Origin: Brotonthovivens ammoniilytica
Lineage (GTDB): Bacteria > Bacillota > Clostridia > Lachnospirales > Lachnospiraceae
Length of the DNA stretch: 64,000 nt
Assembly (NCBI RefSeq): GCF_025566885.1
Contig: NZ_JAOQJQ010000010.1
Coordinates: forward strand, 29,221-93,220
Direction: 5' to 3'
In this document: piece after piece, positions 1 to 8,768 of the stretch
Layout: every line of letters begins with the position of its first letter
Numbering within the stretch: the stretch's first letter is position 1
Notes under the pieces: generated by a model
Seen by the model: the letters and a program-made list of their open reading frames with translations, nothing else
Told to the model about the DNA's origin: nothing
The model's database searches: none
Translations under genes and position numbers: made by a program

Positions 1-576
1 AAACCAGACTGCGGTAATAACCGCCATAACAATACAGATAACTACCATTAAATTAAATGGTGCCGATAATCCCACATTCAGAATCATCCCCTGGAAAACC
101 GCAACCATAATAGCGCTTGAAAAGCACATACCCATGGTGGCCCATCCCAGTGCAATTCCTTTCTTTTTCGGAAACCAGTTGCTCATAATCTGCTGGGTTG
201 CCACCAGATTAATGGTATTTGAAACGGCTGTAATAATCGTTACAATCACTGCATACAGCCCGAAAGAAATGGCTTTGCCGTTGATAAACCAGATTACCGC
301 ATAAATCAGTAAAATAATAACTGTGGGCCATTTTACACCTACTTTTGATACAATCTGACCGAAAATCAGAGCCACCGGTATTCCCACAAAACCTCCCACT
401 GCTGAAAATACCAGCAGGGCATTGCTGGAATCTAATCCCATTGCCCCCGCGAAAAATTCTGCCGTTACATTCAGAGTATCCGGCGGAGTGCTGGAAAACA
501 TATACAAAAACAGTACATAAATAATAATCAGCCAGCCCATCTTTCCGAAATTACTCTTTGCTGAATTTTGATTCAT
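1..576 (-). CDS. MFS transporter, 5' part only (runs off the window)
   Basis: A minus-strand reading frame opens at the ATG at 574-576, seven bases after a GGAGG ribosome binding site, and stays open to the window edge (192 codons visible). The translation starts MNQNSAKSNFGKMGWLIII and shows alternating hydrophobic helices. The loop NWFPKKKGIALGWATMG is typical of major facilitator carriers of the oxalate/formate antiporter (OFA) type. A matching loop (NWFPRTKGIVLGWATMG) is present in the MFS gene at 35216-36547, so the two are relatives. The protein should be an inner-membrane carrier for a small organic acid or related solute; the substrate cannot be read. The gene diverges from the LysR regulator at 745, which probably controls it. 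Confidence 0.85.
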   Translation of the reverse strand, partial: MNQNSAKSNFGKMGWLIIIYVLFLYMFSSTPPDTLNVTAEFFAGAMGLDSSNALLVFSAVGGFVGIPVALIFGQIVSKVGVKWPTVIILLIYAVIWFINGKAISFGLYAVIVTIITAVSNTINLVATQQIMSNWFPKKKGIALGWATMGMCFSSAIMVAVFQGMILNVGLSAPFNLMVVICIVMAVITAVWF

Positions 577-613
577 AGTATAACCTCCACTTTCTCTACA
601 TTTCAATACTTTC

Positions 614-723
614 AATACAATTTCCCCAAATATTTATTGTATTTATATAGATTTTAGTGTATTTTGAATTAAAATACTAATATTTTTTGAGCTATAACTA
701 TAACCCTAAAGTTATATAGTTAT
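614..723. promoter_or_regulatory. divergent MFS/LysR control region with two equal-geometry dyads
   Basis: Two perfect 8-bp inverted repeats sit between the divergent MFS and LysR genes. AATACAAT/ATTGTATT lies at 614-643 and ATAACTAT/ATAGTTAT at 694-723. Both have a 14-bp spacer, and the second has an extra inner dyad ATAAC/GTTAT. Centres are 80 bp apart. They are plausible LysR-type binding sites; the second ends just before the LysR ribosome binding site, as expected for autoregulation. Assignment is inference from geometry and position. Confidence 0.45.
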
Positions 724-744
724 GTGCAAGGAGGAAAACGATAC

Positions 745-1665
745 ATGACCCTTAGATCTCTTGAATACTTTCTGGTGGTGGTAAAACATTTGAATATATC
801 CAGAGCCGCTCAAGAACTGTATATCAGCCAGCCTGCCCTGAGCAAACAAATCCGTCTGCTGGAAGAAGAACTCCAGGTAGTCCTGTTTGACCGTGGAAAT
901 CATTCATTAACTCTTACTCCCGCAGGTGAGACTCTGCTTTCAGAAGCAAATGAACTGTTTGCCAAACATACACAGCTGGTAAACCGTGTACGTGCGGCCG
1001 CTCTTTCTACTCCTGATACGCTGCATATCCACCACATGTCCGGTTCTTTCAATCACCAGCTTCCAGACTGGATCCTTTCCTTTCAGGAAGAGAACAAAAA
1101 TATTACTGTACAAATTGATAGAAGCTCCCCAAGCCAGATTTTTTCCGATCTGCTGAATGATAAAATTCAGGTAGGTTTTTTGTTATCTGCTGCAACATCC
1201 TGCCCAAATCCTCTGCAGACCATAACACTGCATCAGGATCAGCTTGCATTGGCTGTTCCTAAACATCATCCTCTGGCTCACAGAACGGCCATCCGTTTTT
1301 CAGAAATAGTAAACGAAACCCTTCTGCTTTTGGAATCTCAGGATGCTCCGTTTCAGCATTCCCTGCTGCCGTTTTTTCTGTACATGAACCGGGGCCAGAG
1401 CAAAAACCGTATTCACTATTTAAAGGATATGGAGACCATTGTAGCCCTTGCCCGGGCCGGTTCCGGATTATCCTTTATTGCCAGCGATTATTGTATGAAC
1501 ACCAGGGACCTTCATTTGATCCCCATCTCAGATGCCTTTCCCATCCGGCTGTGCATGACCTGGAACCCATATTCCATGAATAAAAACACAGAATTATTTA
1601 TTCAGTATATAAAAGAAAAAGCCCCTGATGCCTTTGGAAGCAATCAGGGAACAGTTAAATCCTAA
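745..1665 (+). CDS. LysR-family transcriptional regulator
   Basis: A 306-residue LysR-type regulator. The N-terminal winged helix-turn-helix is clear (residues about 1-60, with SRAAQELYISQPALSKQIR), followed by a periplasmic-binding-like effector domain to the C-terminus. An upstream in-frame GTG at 724 exists, but the AGGAGG at 729-734 lies ten bases before the ATG at 745, which fixes the start there. The gene diverges from the truncated MFS gene at 1-576, with paired dyads between them, so it probably senses the substrate of that carrier. The 3' end converges on the CHR pair at 1695 with only 29 bp between. Confidence 0.9.
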   Translation: MTLRSLEYFLVVVKHLNISRAAQELYISQPALSKQIRLLEEELQVVLFDRGNHSLTLTPAGETLLSEANELFAKHTQLVNRVRAAALSTPDTLHIHHMSGSFNHQLPDWILSFQEENKNITVQIDRSSPSQIFSDLLNDKIQVGFLLSAATSCPNPLQTITLHQDQLALAVPKHHPLAHRTAIRFSEIVNETLLLLESQDAPFQHSLLPFFLYMNRGQSKNRIHYLKDMETIVALARAGSGLSFIASDYCMNTRDLHLIPISDAFPIRLCMTWNPYSMNKNTELFIQYIKEKAPDAFGSNQGTVKS

Positions 1666-1694
1666 TAAGCATATGCCGCAATCTCATGGCAGGA

Positions 1695-2252
1695 TTATGA
1701 ATAAACAAGTCCCCCGATGATTCCGGCTGCAATGATAACCAGAATGGGATTTATTTTCCACTTACGTATAACAATGAAGGTACTGATAAAAACTGCGACT
1801 GCTATCCAGTCCCAGGTCATTTTCCGGCTGATAGTTTCTGTACCTGCAAAAGCCAGAAGAAGAATCGTAGCTGCTGCCGAAATAATCAATCCAAGAGAAC
1901 TTGCTTTCAGCCCGTTTAATACTTCAAGAATATATTTCGACTGCCGATGCCTTTTAAAAAAACGGTACAGTAATACAGAAATACAGACGCCGGAAATCAC
2001 ACACCCGGCCGTGGCAAAAACCGCTCCCCGGATACCGGCAATCTGTATTCCAATAAAAGTGGAGGTATTCACGGCAAGAGGCCCCGGCGTCATTTGAGAT
2101 ATGGTAACAATATCCGTAAATGTCTGACGGCTTACCCAGTGATAATGTTCCACAACCTGTTCCTGAATCAGTGGAATAATGGCATAGCCTCCGCCGATAC
2201 TGAATGTTCCTATCTTAAAAAACACATACATCAGCTGTAAAATCTGCCCCAT
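1695..2252 (-). CDS. CHR-family (chromate transporter) protein, second subunit
   Basis: A 185-residue membrane protein of the short-chain CHR family. The family motifs are visible: IGGGYAIIPLI near residue 19 and MTPGPLAVN near residue 54, followed by several hydrophobic helices. Short CHR proteins occur as tandem pairs that together equal one long ChrA transporter. The partner at 2253-2849 ends at the base next to this start, so the two are translationally coupled. Known members export chromate; in anaerobes the physiological anion is often unclear, so substrate is open. Confidence 0.88.
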   Translation of the reverse strand: MGQILQLMYVFFKIGTFSIGGGYAIIPLIQEQVVEHYHWVSRQTFTDIVTISQMTPGPLAVNTSTFIGIQIAGIRGAVFATAGCVISGVCISVLLYRFFKRHRQSKYILEVLNGLKASSLGLIISAAATILLLAFAGTETISRKMTWDWIAVAVFISTFIVIRKWKINPILVIIAAGIIGGLVYS

Positions 2253-2849
2253 TTATCCCACCGCCTTTTTGTTCGTCATCCATACCCGTAGAATACATAC
2301 CGCACAGCTGCATAAAAGCACAAGAATCACATTGATACTGGTAAAAAAACTGACTGCAAAAGACAATATCACAAGAAGGTCCAAAATCCTGGATTTCTCT
2401 TTTCGAATCATGCGGGTCATATCTACAATAAAATCAACAATTAACGCAGCTACTCCCGCCTGCATTCCTTTCAGCACAGCTGCCACCACTTCATTGGAAA
2501 TAACAGCTGTATAGCACACGGACACAACAGATAAAATCAGAACAGGAGGAATTACCGCACACACACAGCTAATCAGCATCCCAATCTTCCCTGCCGTCCG
2601 GTAACCTGCCAGAGACGCCATATTAACAGCGATAGCCCCTGGTGTTGACTGAGCTATCGCCGCCATTTCCATCAATTCCTCTTCCGAAAACATATGCTTT
2701 TTCTCTATAAAATATTTCCTTACCATGGGGACCACTACATATCCTCCGCCAAATGTAAAAGCGCTGATGAACATATTTACCTTCATCAGCCACAAATAAG
2801 TTATAATCTTTTCTTTTTTCCTGCTGCTTTCCTGCCTGATCTCTTTCAT
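2253..2849 (-). CDS. CHR-family (chromate transporter) protein, first subunit
   Basis: A 198-residue partner of the protein at 1695-2252. It carries FGGGYVVVPMV around residue 33 and STPGAIAVN around residue 68, the two CHR signature regions, plus later hydrophobic helices. The N-terminus has a charged 17-residue cytoplasmic lead. The LysR gene at 2976 is divergent, with a 126-bp shared control region, so the pair is likely under that regulator. Anion export is family knowledge; chromate as the true substrate is not shown here. Confidence 0.88.
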   Translation of the reverse strand: MKEIRQESSRKKEKIITYLWLMKVNMFISAFTFGGGYVVVPMVRKYFIEKKHMFSEEELMEMAAIAQSTPGAIAVNMASLAGYRTAGKIGMLISCVCAVIPPVLILSVVSVCYTAVISNEVVAAVLKGMQAGVAALIVDFIVDMTRMIRKEKSRILDLLVILSFAVSFFTSINVILVLLCSCAVCILRVWMTNKKAVG

Positions 2850-2975
2850 ACCTTTTATTCCACTTCCTTAGTTTTATATCAAATATCATATCACTTGTTC
2901 TGTTATCTGAAAAACGATATAATATTCTGGAAGTCATTAGTTTTTTTCATGATAATTATCAGGAGGTTCCCAAAA

Positions 2976-3845
2976 ATGCTGTCACTGCGCCACTACATGA
3001 TATTTAAAGAAGTATCCTCGACAGAAAATTTCACCAGGGCTGCCCAAAATCTTTATATTACTCAGTCTGCGGTTTCCCATACCATCCGCGAGCTGGAGGA
3101 ATACACCGGTACACTGCTTTTTGACCGGCTTTCTAAAAAGGTCCGGCTGACAGCAGCCGGTAAGCTGCTGCTAGAAGAGATCACGCCGATCCTTACTGCC
3201 TGCAGATCTCTGGAACAAAAAATCCGTCGATTGGATTTGCAGGCCCCCATCAATATTGTATCCAGCATTACTCTAGCCTCTTACTGGCTCCCCGGTATAC
3301 TAAACCGCTTTAAAACATATCACCCGAATGTTCCCGTATACGTAAACGTGGTCAGTGCGGCAAATGCCCTGCAGGCGCTTCATGAGGGAAATGCAGATCT
3401 GGCCCTGGTAGAAGGCGCAACCCCTCATGCCCCCTTTGAAAGCTTTTGCTTTGCCGAATATAATCTAAAAATCCTGTGCGCTCCAACATATTTGTCCTTT
3501 GAACGCCCGCCGGCTTCTATTAGTGAATTTTGCAGCCGGCAGCTCCTGCTGCGGGAACCGGGCAGCGCCATCCGGGATGCATTAGACAGTAAGCTGCTCC
3601 TTTCCGGCTATAAAGCTCACCCTGCATGGACCAGCGTAAATTCTTCCGCTCTGATAGAGGCAGCAAAAGCCGGTCTTGGCATTACCGTCCTCCCTGAGGT
3701 ATTAGTAAAAAAGGAGCTGGCTGACAAAACACTGGTTTCTGTTGAAATTAAAGACCTTATTATCCGTAACCAGCTGTTAGCTGTATGGCACAAGGACAAG
3801 CATATGACTACGCCCCTCCGGTCTCTGATTTCCTGTATTCATTAA
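2976..3845 (+). CDS. LysR-family transcriptional regulator of the CHR pair
   Basis: A 289-residue LysR regulator. The helix-turn-helix is at residues 18-40 (TRAAQNLYITQSAVSHTIREL), followed by a substrate-binding domain. The frame is open far upstream (to 2694), overlapping the divergent CHR gene, but AGGAGG at 2961-2966 followed nine bases later by ATG at 2976 marks the real start. Position opposite the CHR transporter pair suggests it controls anion export in response to a small effector. The stop is 25 bp from the stop of the convergent GH32 gene. Confidence 0.9.
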   Translation: MLSLRHYMIFKEVSSTENFTRAAQNLYITQSAVSHTIRELEEYTGTLLFDRLSKKVRLTAAGKLLLEEITPILTACRSLEQKIRRLDLQAPINIVSSITLASYWLPGILNRFKTYHPNVPVYVNVVSAANALQALHEGNADLALVEGATPHAPFESFCFAEYNLKILCAPTYLSFERPPASISEFCSRQLLLREPGSAIRDALDSKLLLSGYKAHPAWTSVNSSALIEAAKAGLGITVLPEVLVKKELADKTLVSVEIKDLIIRNQLLAVWHKDKHMTTPLRSLISCIH

Positions 3846-3870
3846 TGCTTTCCGCTCATTTAACATAATT

Positions 3871-5313
3871 TTATACCTGGATATTTTCACAGTCCAGGCC
3901 GTAAATTTTCATATCAAACACCCCGGAAACCTTTAACAGACGTTCTGTATTTCTGTAAAAACGACTGCTGAAAACCGCTTCCCCTGCATTTACAAATATT
4001 TCTGCACTGGATACATCAATAATGATTCTGAGTTTATCCAGATGTTTAAGCCGCAGTTTTCTGCATGTCCGCCCATAATCTTTATTCAGATACCGAAGCT
4101 GCAGACATCCTGCCTTCCACTCCAGACAGAACGTCTGATCGTATTCAAAGTAAAATTCTTCCGAATGGTTATCAACCAGAATATCCGCTGTCCTGGGACA
4201 CTCCACTGCAGACTCTCCAGAAACACAAACTCTTATTTCTTCCCCTCTAAGCTGCTCTAACTCCCGGACAGGCTCCATTTTCAGCATCCCATCTGCATAC
4301 TTCAGCTCTCTTGGAATGGTCATACAATGCTGCCATCCATAAGCCACCGTTGGATTACTGTACTCCGCATCAGGCATTCCCATCCAGCCCATTAAAAGCC
4401 TCCGCTCCTGTGCCTGAAATGTCTGAGGCGCATAAAAATCAAAACCGATATCTGCCTCTTTGTATTCCCCTAAATATGCCTGGGTCCTGAAATCTCCATA
4501 TACCAAGAAATAGCCGCTGGAATAAATATTCTGAAACCGGTAAGACTCATGAGAAACACCCTGGGGCGATACCATAAGAATCCATTGTCCATCCAGGCAG
4601 AATAAATCCGGACATTCCCACATATATCCTAAAGGCTTCTCTGTCTTTAACGTATTAATATGCCTCCAGTTCAGCTTATCTTCAGATTCCCATACCAGTA
4701 CCTGCCCGATATCACTTTTAGTTCTGGCTCCCAGAACCATATAAAATTTTCCCTCATAAGCAAATACTTTCGGATCCCGCACATGACAGGTCAAATCTTT
4801 TGGATAATCATCATTCCTTAACAGAAGTTTTTCTTCCTGAACTGTAATTCCGTCAAGACTCACTGCTACAGCTGTATTATGCTCCCTTCCGTTCCGGATA
4901 TAATCATAATCACCCTCAAGCTTTACATTCCCGGTATAATAAAGATACATCTTTCCATGATCAATCAGCGCCGAACCGGAATAAACCCCCCTATCATCCC
5001 AGCTGTGTTCAGGATAAAGCATTACCGGACATGACTGAAAATGAATCAAATCCCGGCTTTTATAATGCCCCCAGTATTTATTTCCTCCATTTGCAGAAAA
5101 GGGTGAATACTGATAAAAAACATGATATTCTCCATTAAAATAACAAAGGCCGTTGGGATCGTTCAGCCAGCCAACTGGCGGCATTAAATGCAGTTTCTGC
5201 CTCCATGGGTCCTCAGCCGCCTGATAGGCGGCCGCCCGTTCCCTTTCTTGAATAGCCTCCTTCCACGCTTCTTTTGTTTTATAAAATGCTGCTGAATCTT
5301 CTTTTACACGCAT
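3871..5313 (-). CDS. scrB: sucrose-6-phosphate hydrolase, glycoside hydrolase family 32
   Basis: A 480-residue cytoplasmic GH32 enzyme that splits sucrose-6-phosphate into glucose-6-phosphate and fructose. The three family blocks are present in order: WLNDPNG near residue 49 (nucleophile Asp), RDPKVF near residue 178 (transition-state Asp), and ECPDLF near residue 233 (acid/base Glu). A beta-sandwich follows in the last 150 residues. No signal peptide is visible. It sits 18 bp downstream of the PTS EIIBCA gene, so it is the second gene of the sucrose operon. An intracellular role on phosphorylated sugar is inferred from that pairing. Confidence 0.93.
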   Translation of the reverse strand: MRVKEDSAAFYKTKEAWKEAIQERERAAAYQAAEDPWRQKLHLMPPVGWLNDPNGLCYFNGEYHVFYQYSPFSANGGNKYWGHYKSRDLIHFQSCPVMLYPEHSWDDRGVYSGSALIDHGKMYLYYTGNVKLEGDYDYIRNGREHNTAVAVSLDGITVQEEKLLLRNDDYPKDLTCHVRDPKVFAYEGKFYMVLGARTKSDIGQVLVWESEDKLNWRHINTLKTEKPLGYMWECPDLFCLDGQWILMVSPQGVSHESYRFQNIYSSGYFLVYGDFRTQAYLGEYKEADIGFDFYAPQTFQAQERRLLMGWMGMPDAEYSNPTVAYGWQHCMTIPRELKYADGMLKMEPVRELEQLRGEEIRVCVSGESAVECPRTADILVDNHSEEFYFEYDQTFCLEWKAGCLQLRYLNKDYGRTCRKLRLKHLDKLRIIIDVSSAEIFVNAGEAVFSSRFYRNTERLLKVSGVFDMKIYGLDCENIQV

Positions 5314-5331
5314 AAAATTTCATTTCCTCAT

Positions 5332-7302
5332 TTACTGATTAATTCTGAACAATGTGTCCTTGGTGCTGATATTTCCAAAGGCCGGTACAGAAATCTCTTT
5401 ATACATATCGCTGTTGGTTATAATAACCGGAGTTATGATGGGATATCCTTCTTTCACAATAGCCTCTCCATCAAACCTCATCAAAAGCGTCCCTGCCGTC
5501 ACATGTTCCCCTTCTGAAACCAGCGTCTCAAAATGTCTTCCCTCTAACTGTACCGTGTCGATTCCAACATGAATCAAAAGCTCTATTCCATTATCACAGA
5601 CCAGGCCCACAGCATGTCCCATGACTACAGATACAACCGCATTGCATGGCGCCTTTACTTCTCCCAAAGACGGCCGTATGGCCGCTCCGGTTCCCAGCAT
5701 CCCAGATGCAAACGTTTCATCCCCTGTTTCTTCTAAAGATACAACTTCTCCACAAAGAGGTGACGGCAGTTCCAGCACAGCATCCGCTCCGCCGTCCGGC
5801 TGTAGTTCTTTTGTATCTTCTGTATTCTTTTCTATATCCGCTGAATCCTTTTTCGTAATTTCTGTCATTGTTTCAAGCTCTGTATCTTCGGAATCCTCAT
5901 CCTTTTTTTCATCTGGATCAATCAGAGCACGGGGTGTAATGGCCCAAGATACAAAGAACGCCACCCCTGCCGAAATCGCGAACATAATAATATAAGAAAG
6001 AGGCATATTTAAACATAACAAAATACCAAAAATTCCGGTTACCCCTGTTCCCGACGCCCCCAGCTGGACAATGGATGCATACATTGCTCCGCATGCCCCT
6101 CCGATACAGCCTGCAAGAAACGGCCGGAAAAATCGAAGATTCACACCAAAAATGGCCGGTTCTGTAATCCCCATAAAGGCAGACAGCGCAGAGGGCAGAC
6201 AAAGACTTTTATTTCTGGCATTTTTTGATTTCACTCCTACAGCAAGGCACGCCGCTCCCTGGGCAATGTTGGCGGCAGAAGCCAGTGGGAGCCAGAAAGT
6301 AAGTCCATACATAGACAACTGTCCCAAATCTATAATGGTATACATATGGTGGATACCCATTACAACAGTAGGCGCATAGAGTCCGCCCATTATAAAGGAA
6401 CCAATTCCAAAAGGTATCGCAATCAGCCATTGTATACCATTTAAAACTCCATTTTCAACGGTGACAAATACCGGTCCGATCACTGCCAGGGTCAGGTATC
6501 CGGTAACGAATACGGAAACCAGAGGTGTTACAAATAAATCAAGCATAGCAGGAACAATTTTATGCAGCCGTTTTTCAATCATGCATAAAACCCAGACGGC
6601 TATAATAACAGGAATTACATGGCCCTGATAACCTACCAGCTTTATACTGTATAATCCGCCAAAAACCTCCTGCATATTAAGAACTCCCTCTGTAGCAACC
6701 GTCCAGGCATTCTGCAGATCGGGATGAATCATAATCATACCTATTACCGCTCCTAAAAACGGATTTCCGCCGAATACTTTTGCCGCGGAAAATGCAATTA
6801 AAATTGGCAGAAATGTATATGCCGTATTGGCAAATAACGTAGCAAATACATACAGCGAGCCCGAAGTATTAATATGAATAATTCCACTGTTATTCATAAA
6901 ATCCAGTGTATTCATAATGCCCATCAGAAATCCGCTGGCAACAATCGCCGGAATAATAGGTACAAAAATATCTCCCAGCATTTTAATAAAACGCTGAAAC
7001 AAATTTCCCTTAGAAGCCGCAGCCTTTTTAACATCTTCTTTGCTGGACGCCTGTATATCCGCAGCCTTGATAAATTCATCATAAACCTTATTTACCACAC
7101 CCGTTCCGAAAATAATCTGCAGCTGTCCGGAAGCTTCAAAAACACCCTTTACTCCGTCAACTGCTTCCAGTGACTTTTTGCTGCACTTTTTATTATCCGA
7201 AATTACCAGGCGCAGTCTTGTAGCACAATGAGCCGCTGAAATAAGATTTTCTTTTCCGCCGATTTGTTTTAATACCTGTCTGGCCGTATCCTTGTAATCC
7301 AT
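5332..7302 (-). CDS. scrA: PTS sucrose-type EIIBCA transporter
   Basis: A 656-residue membrane permease and phosphotransferase. The order is IIB (residues 1-90, phosphorylated Cys in HCATRLRLVI), IIC with about ten hydrophobic segments (100-460), an acidic Glu/Asp/Thr linker, and a glucose-type IIA (about 500-650, active His in LLIHVGIDTVQL). It imports and phosphorylates a beta-glucoside or sucrose-type sugar; the neighbouring GH32 enzyme and LacI regulator argue for sucrose. A longer frame starts at 7335, but GGGAGG at 7311-7316 places the start at ATG 7302. Two operator dyads lie upstream. Confidence 0.92.
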   Translation of the reverse strand: MDYKDTARQVLKQIGGKENLISAAHCATRLRLVISDNKKCSKKSLEAVDGVKGVFEASGQLQIIFGTGVVNKVYDEFIKAADIQASSKEDVKKAAASKGNLFQRFIKMLGDIFVPIIPAIVASGFLMGIMNTLDFMNNSGIIHINTSGSLYVFATLFANTAYTFLPILIAFSAAKVFGGNPFLGAVIGMIMIHPDLQNAWTVATEGVLNMQEVFGGLYSIKLVGYQGHVIPVIIAVWVLCMIEKRLHKIVPAMLDLFVTPLVSVFVTGYLTLAVIGPVFVTVENGVLNGIQWLIAIPFGIGSFIMGGLYAPTVVMGIHHMYTIIDLGQLSMYGLTFWLPLASAANIAQGAACLAVGVKSKNARNKSLCLPSALSAFMGITEPAIFGVNLRFFRPFLAGCIGGACGAMYASIVQLGASGTGVTGIFGILLCLNMPLSYIIMFAISAGVAFFVSWAITPRALIDPDEKKDEDSEDTELETMTEITKKDSADIEKNTEDTKELQPDGGADAVLELPSPLCGEVVSLEETGDETFASGMLGTGAAIRPSLGEVKAPCNAVVSVVMGHAVGLVCDNGIELLIHVGIDTVQLEGRHFETLVSEGEHVTAGTLLMRFDGEAIVKEGYPIITPVIITNSDMYKEISVPAFGNISTKDTLFRINQ

Positions 7303-7321
7303 TTCTCTTCCTCCCTTATAT

Positions 7322-7437
7322 GATATCGTTCTCATTTATATATAATGATATTACAGCACTACCATCTATATCTTTTCTTTCATATGTGAGATCGTTCTCT
7401 TATATTCAAATTATAACAATTAATTTTAATTTGTAAA
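7322..7437 (-). promoter_or_regulatory. scrA promoter with two LacI-type operators
   Basis: On the minus strand a -35 TTTACA (7432-7437) and -10 TATAAT (7410-7415) are separated by 16 bp. A dyad GAGAACGATCTC follows at 7388-7399, at the expected start of transcription. A near-identical second dyad GAGAACGATATC lies at 7322-7333, just before the ribosome binding site. The dyads are 66 bp apart, and the central CG is typical for LacI-family operators. The repressor encoded at 7700-8686 is the obvious ligand; two sites could allow looping. Confidence 0.7.
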
Positions 7438-7590
7438 TTTGTATTTTCTACAAATACAGTTCCCTTTATTTATGCAACTTAGCCAAATTTCTTGCTTCTT
7501 TTGACAATTTGAAGATTCTGTTTTGGCAAGCCGGCCGCCTGCAATACGTTTCATTTTTCCGGAAGTCCACATCTTTGGGGATCCTTTTAT

Positions 7591-7643
7591 AAAAATATAA
7601 AAAAAGAACAAAACCTTACTTTTCGGAATAAGATTTCGTCCTT
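7591..7643 (-). terminator. rho-independent terminator of the LacI-type regulator gene
   Basis: Reading the minus strand, a 17-bp stem (arms 7627-7643 and 7604-7620, with several G-U pairs) and a short loop are followed by a T-rich run. It lies 57 bp past the regulator stop. The rest of the gap to scrA holds the operon promoter; the short minus-strand frame at 7426-7611 overlaps both and is not credible. Confidence 0.7.
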
Positions 7644-7699
7644 TTATTGTATCTTTTTAAGCGTCCGCTTTCTTCTGATGCTGTTTTTCCGCTATTTTC

Positions 7700-8686
7700 T
7701 TATTTGGACCAGGTGGAATCTCTCAATTCCAGCCGATGCCCCATTTTTACTTCCTTCAGACTTTCTGTCTGCTCTTTAACCAGTCCCAGAAGCATCTTAG
7801 CCGCTTCCATTCCGCTGGTTTTATAAAAATAATGGGCGGTTGTAAGCTTTGGCTCCATTAACCGGCCAATCAGAGAATCTCCAATCCCTGCAACCTGCAC
7901 ATCCTGTGGGATGCTGCGGCCTGTTTCCCGCAGATATAAAACAGCTCCATAGGCAATCTGATCTGTAGCACAGAAAACCGCATCTATCTGAGGCGACCGT
8001 TCAAACAGCTCCCTGGCATGTTCATATCCAGATTCCATGGAAAAATCAGCCTCTTCCATATTCTCCGGCGGACAGATTATGCGGCATTCACTGCATGCCT
8101 CGCAAAATCCTTCCCGCCGCCGAAAGCCGGCTGCCTGATCCTTTAATGTAACTCCTATATAGCCCGGATTTTTACTTTCCTTCAGCATATATCCTGTCAG
8201 CTCATAAGCTGCCCGTCTGTCATCATAATATACACAAGGGTATCCATCCAGCTGCTGAGCTAAAATAACAACGGGAATATCCAGTTCTTTCAGCGCCCTC
8301 TTGTGGGCTTTCGTGAAAATAGTTCCCACAAGAATGATACCGTCCACATGATAATTTTTCAGTGTCTGAAAATAATTCAGCTCCTCCTGCTCCTGATTCT
8401 GGGTATTTGCCAAAAGCAGCTGATAGCCCGCCTCCAGCAAAACTTTACTGATACCCTCCACCATCCGGCTGATGGAATCAGAATTGATTCTGGGTATGAC
8501 AACACCGATCACTCTTGTTTTTTTTGTTCTGAGCATCTGGGCCTGCCGGGACGGCTCATAACCGGTCTCTTCAATCACTCTTCTAATAGAATCTTTTTTC
8601 TCCTGACTGACATACCCTCCATTTAAATATCTGGATACAGTGGCGCGGGAAACCCCTGCCATTTCTGCAATATCGTTGATATTCAT
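7700..8686 (-). CDS. scrR: LacI-family sucrose operon repressor
   Basis: A 328-residue LacI/GalR regulator. The N-terminal helix-turn-helix and hinge are standard (NINDIAEMAGVSRATVSRYL), followed by a periplasmic-binding-like sugar domain. Three in-frame ATGs occur; the AGGTGG immediately upstream is best spaced for the third, at 8684-8686. It is transcribed in the same direction as scrA and scrB but from its own promoter, and a terminator separates it from scrA. Matching dyads at scrA imply local sucrose (or fructose) control. Sugar specificity is inferred from context only. Confidence 0.88.
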   Translation of the reverse strand: MNINDIAEMAGVSRATVSRYLNGGYVSQEKKDSIRRVIEETGYEPSRQAQMLRTKKTRVIGVVIPRINSDSISRMVEGISKVLLEAGYQLLLANTQNQEQEELNYFQTLKNYHVDGIILVGTIFTKAHKRALKELDIPVVILAQQLDGYPCVYYDDRRAAYELTGYMLKESKNPGYIGVTLKDQAAGFRRREGFCEACSECRIICPPENMEEADFSMESGYEHARELFERSPQIDAVFCATDQIAYGAVLYLRETGRSIPQDVQVAGIGDSLIGRLMEPKLTTAHYFYKTSGMEAAKMLLGLVKEQTESLKEVKMGHRLELRDSTWSK

Positions 8687-8727
8687 ATACATCCACCTCA
8701 TGCTGCATTTTTCAACATTCTGGCGTT

Positions 8728-8755
8728 ATTATACCATATTTCCCGAAATTGCCAA
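8728..8755 (-). promoter_or_regulatory. promoter of the LacI-type regulator
   Basis: Minus-strand -35 TTGGCA at 8750-8755 and -10 TATAAT at 8728-8733, spacer 16 bp, 41 bp upstream of the regulator ATG. No copy of the scrA operator is seen here, so autoregulation is not evident. Confidence 0.6.
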
Positions 8756-8768
8756 GCAGGGGAACCAA

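Noticed and set aside
7426..7611. 61-codon minus-strand frame between scrA and its regulator
   Set aside because: It covers the scrA promoter and the start of a terminator, and the peptide looks random.
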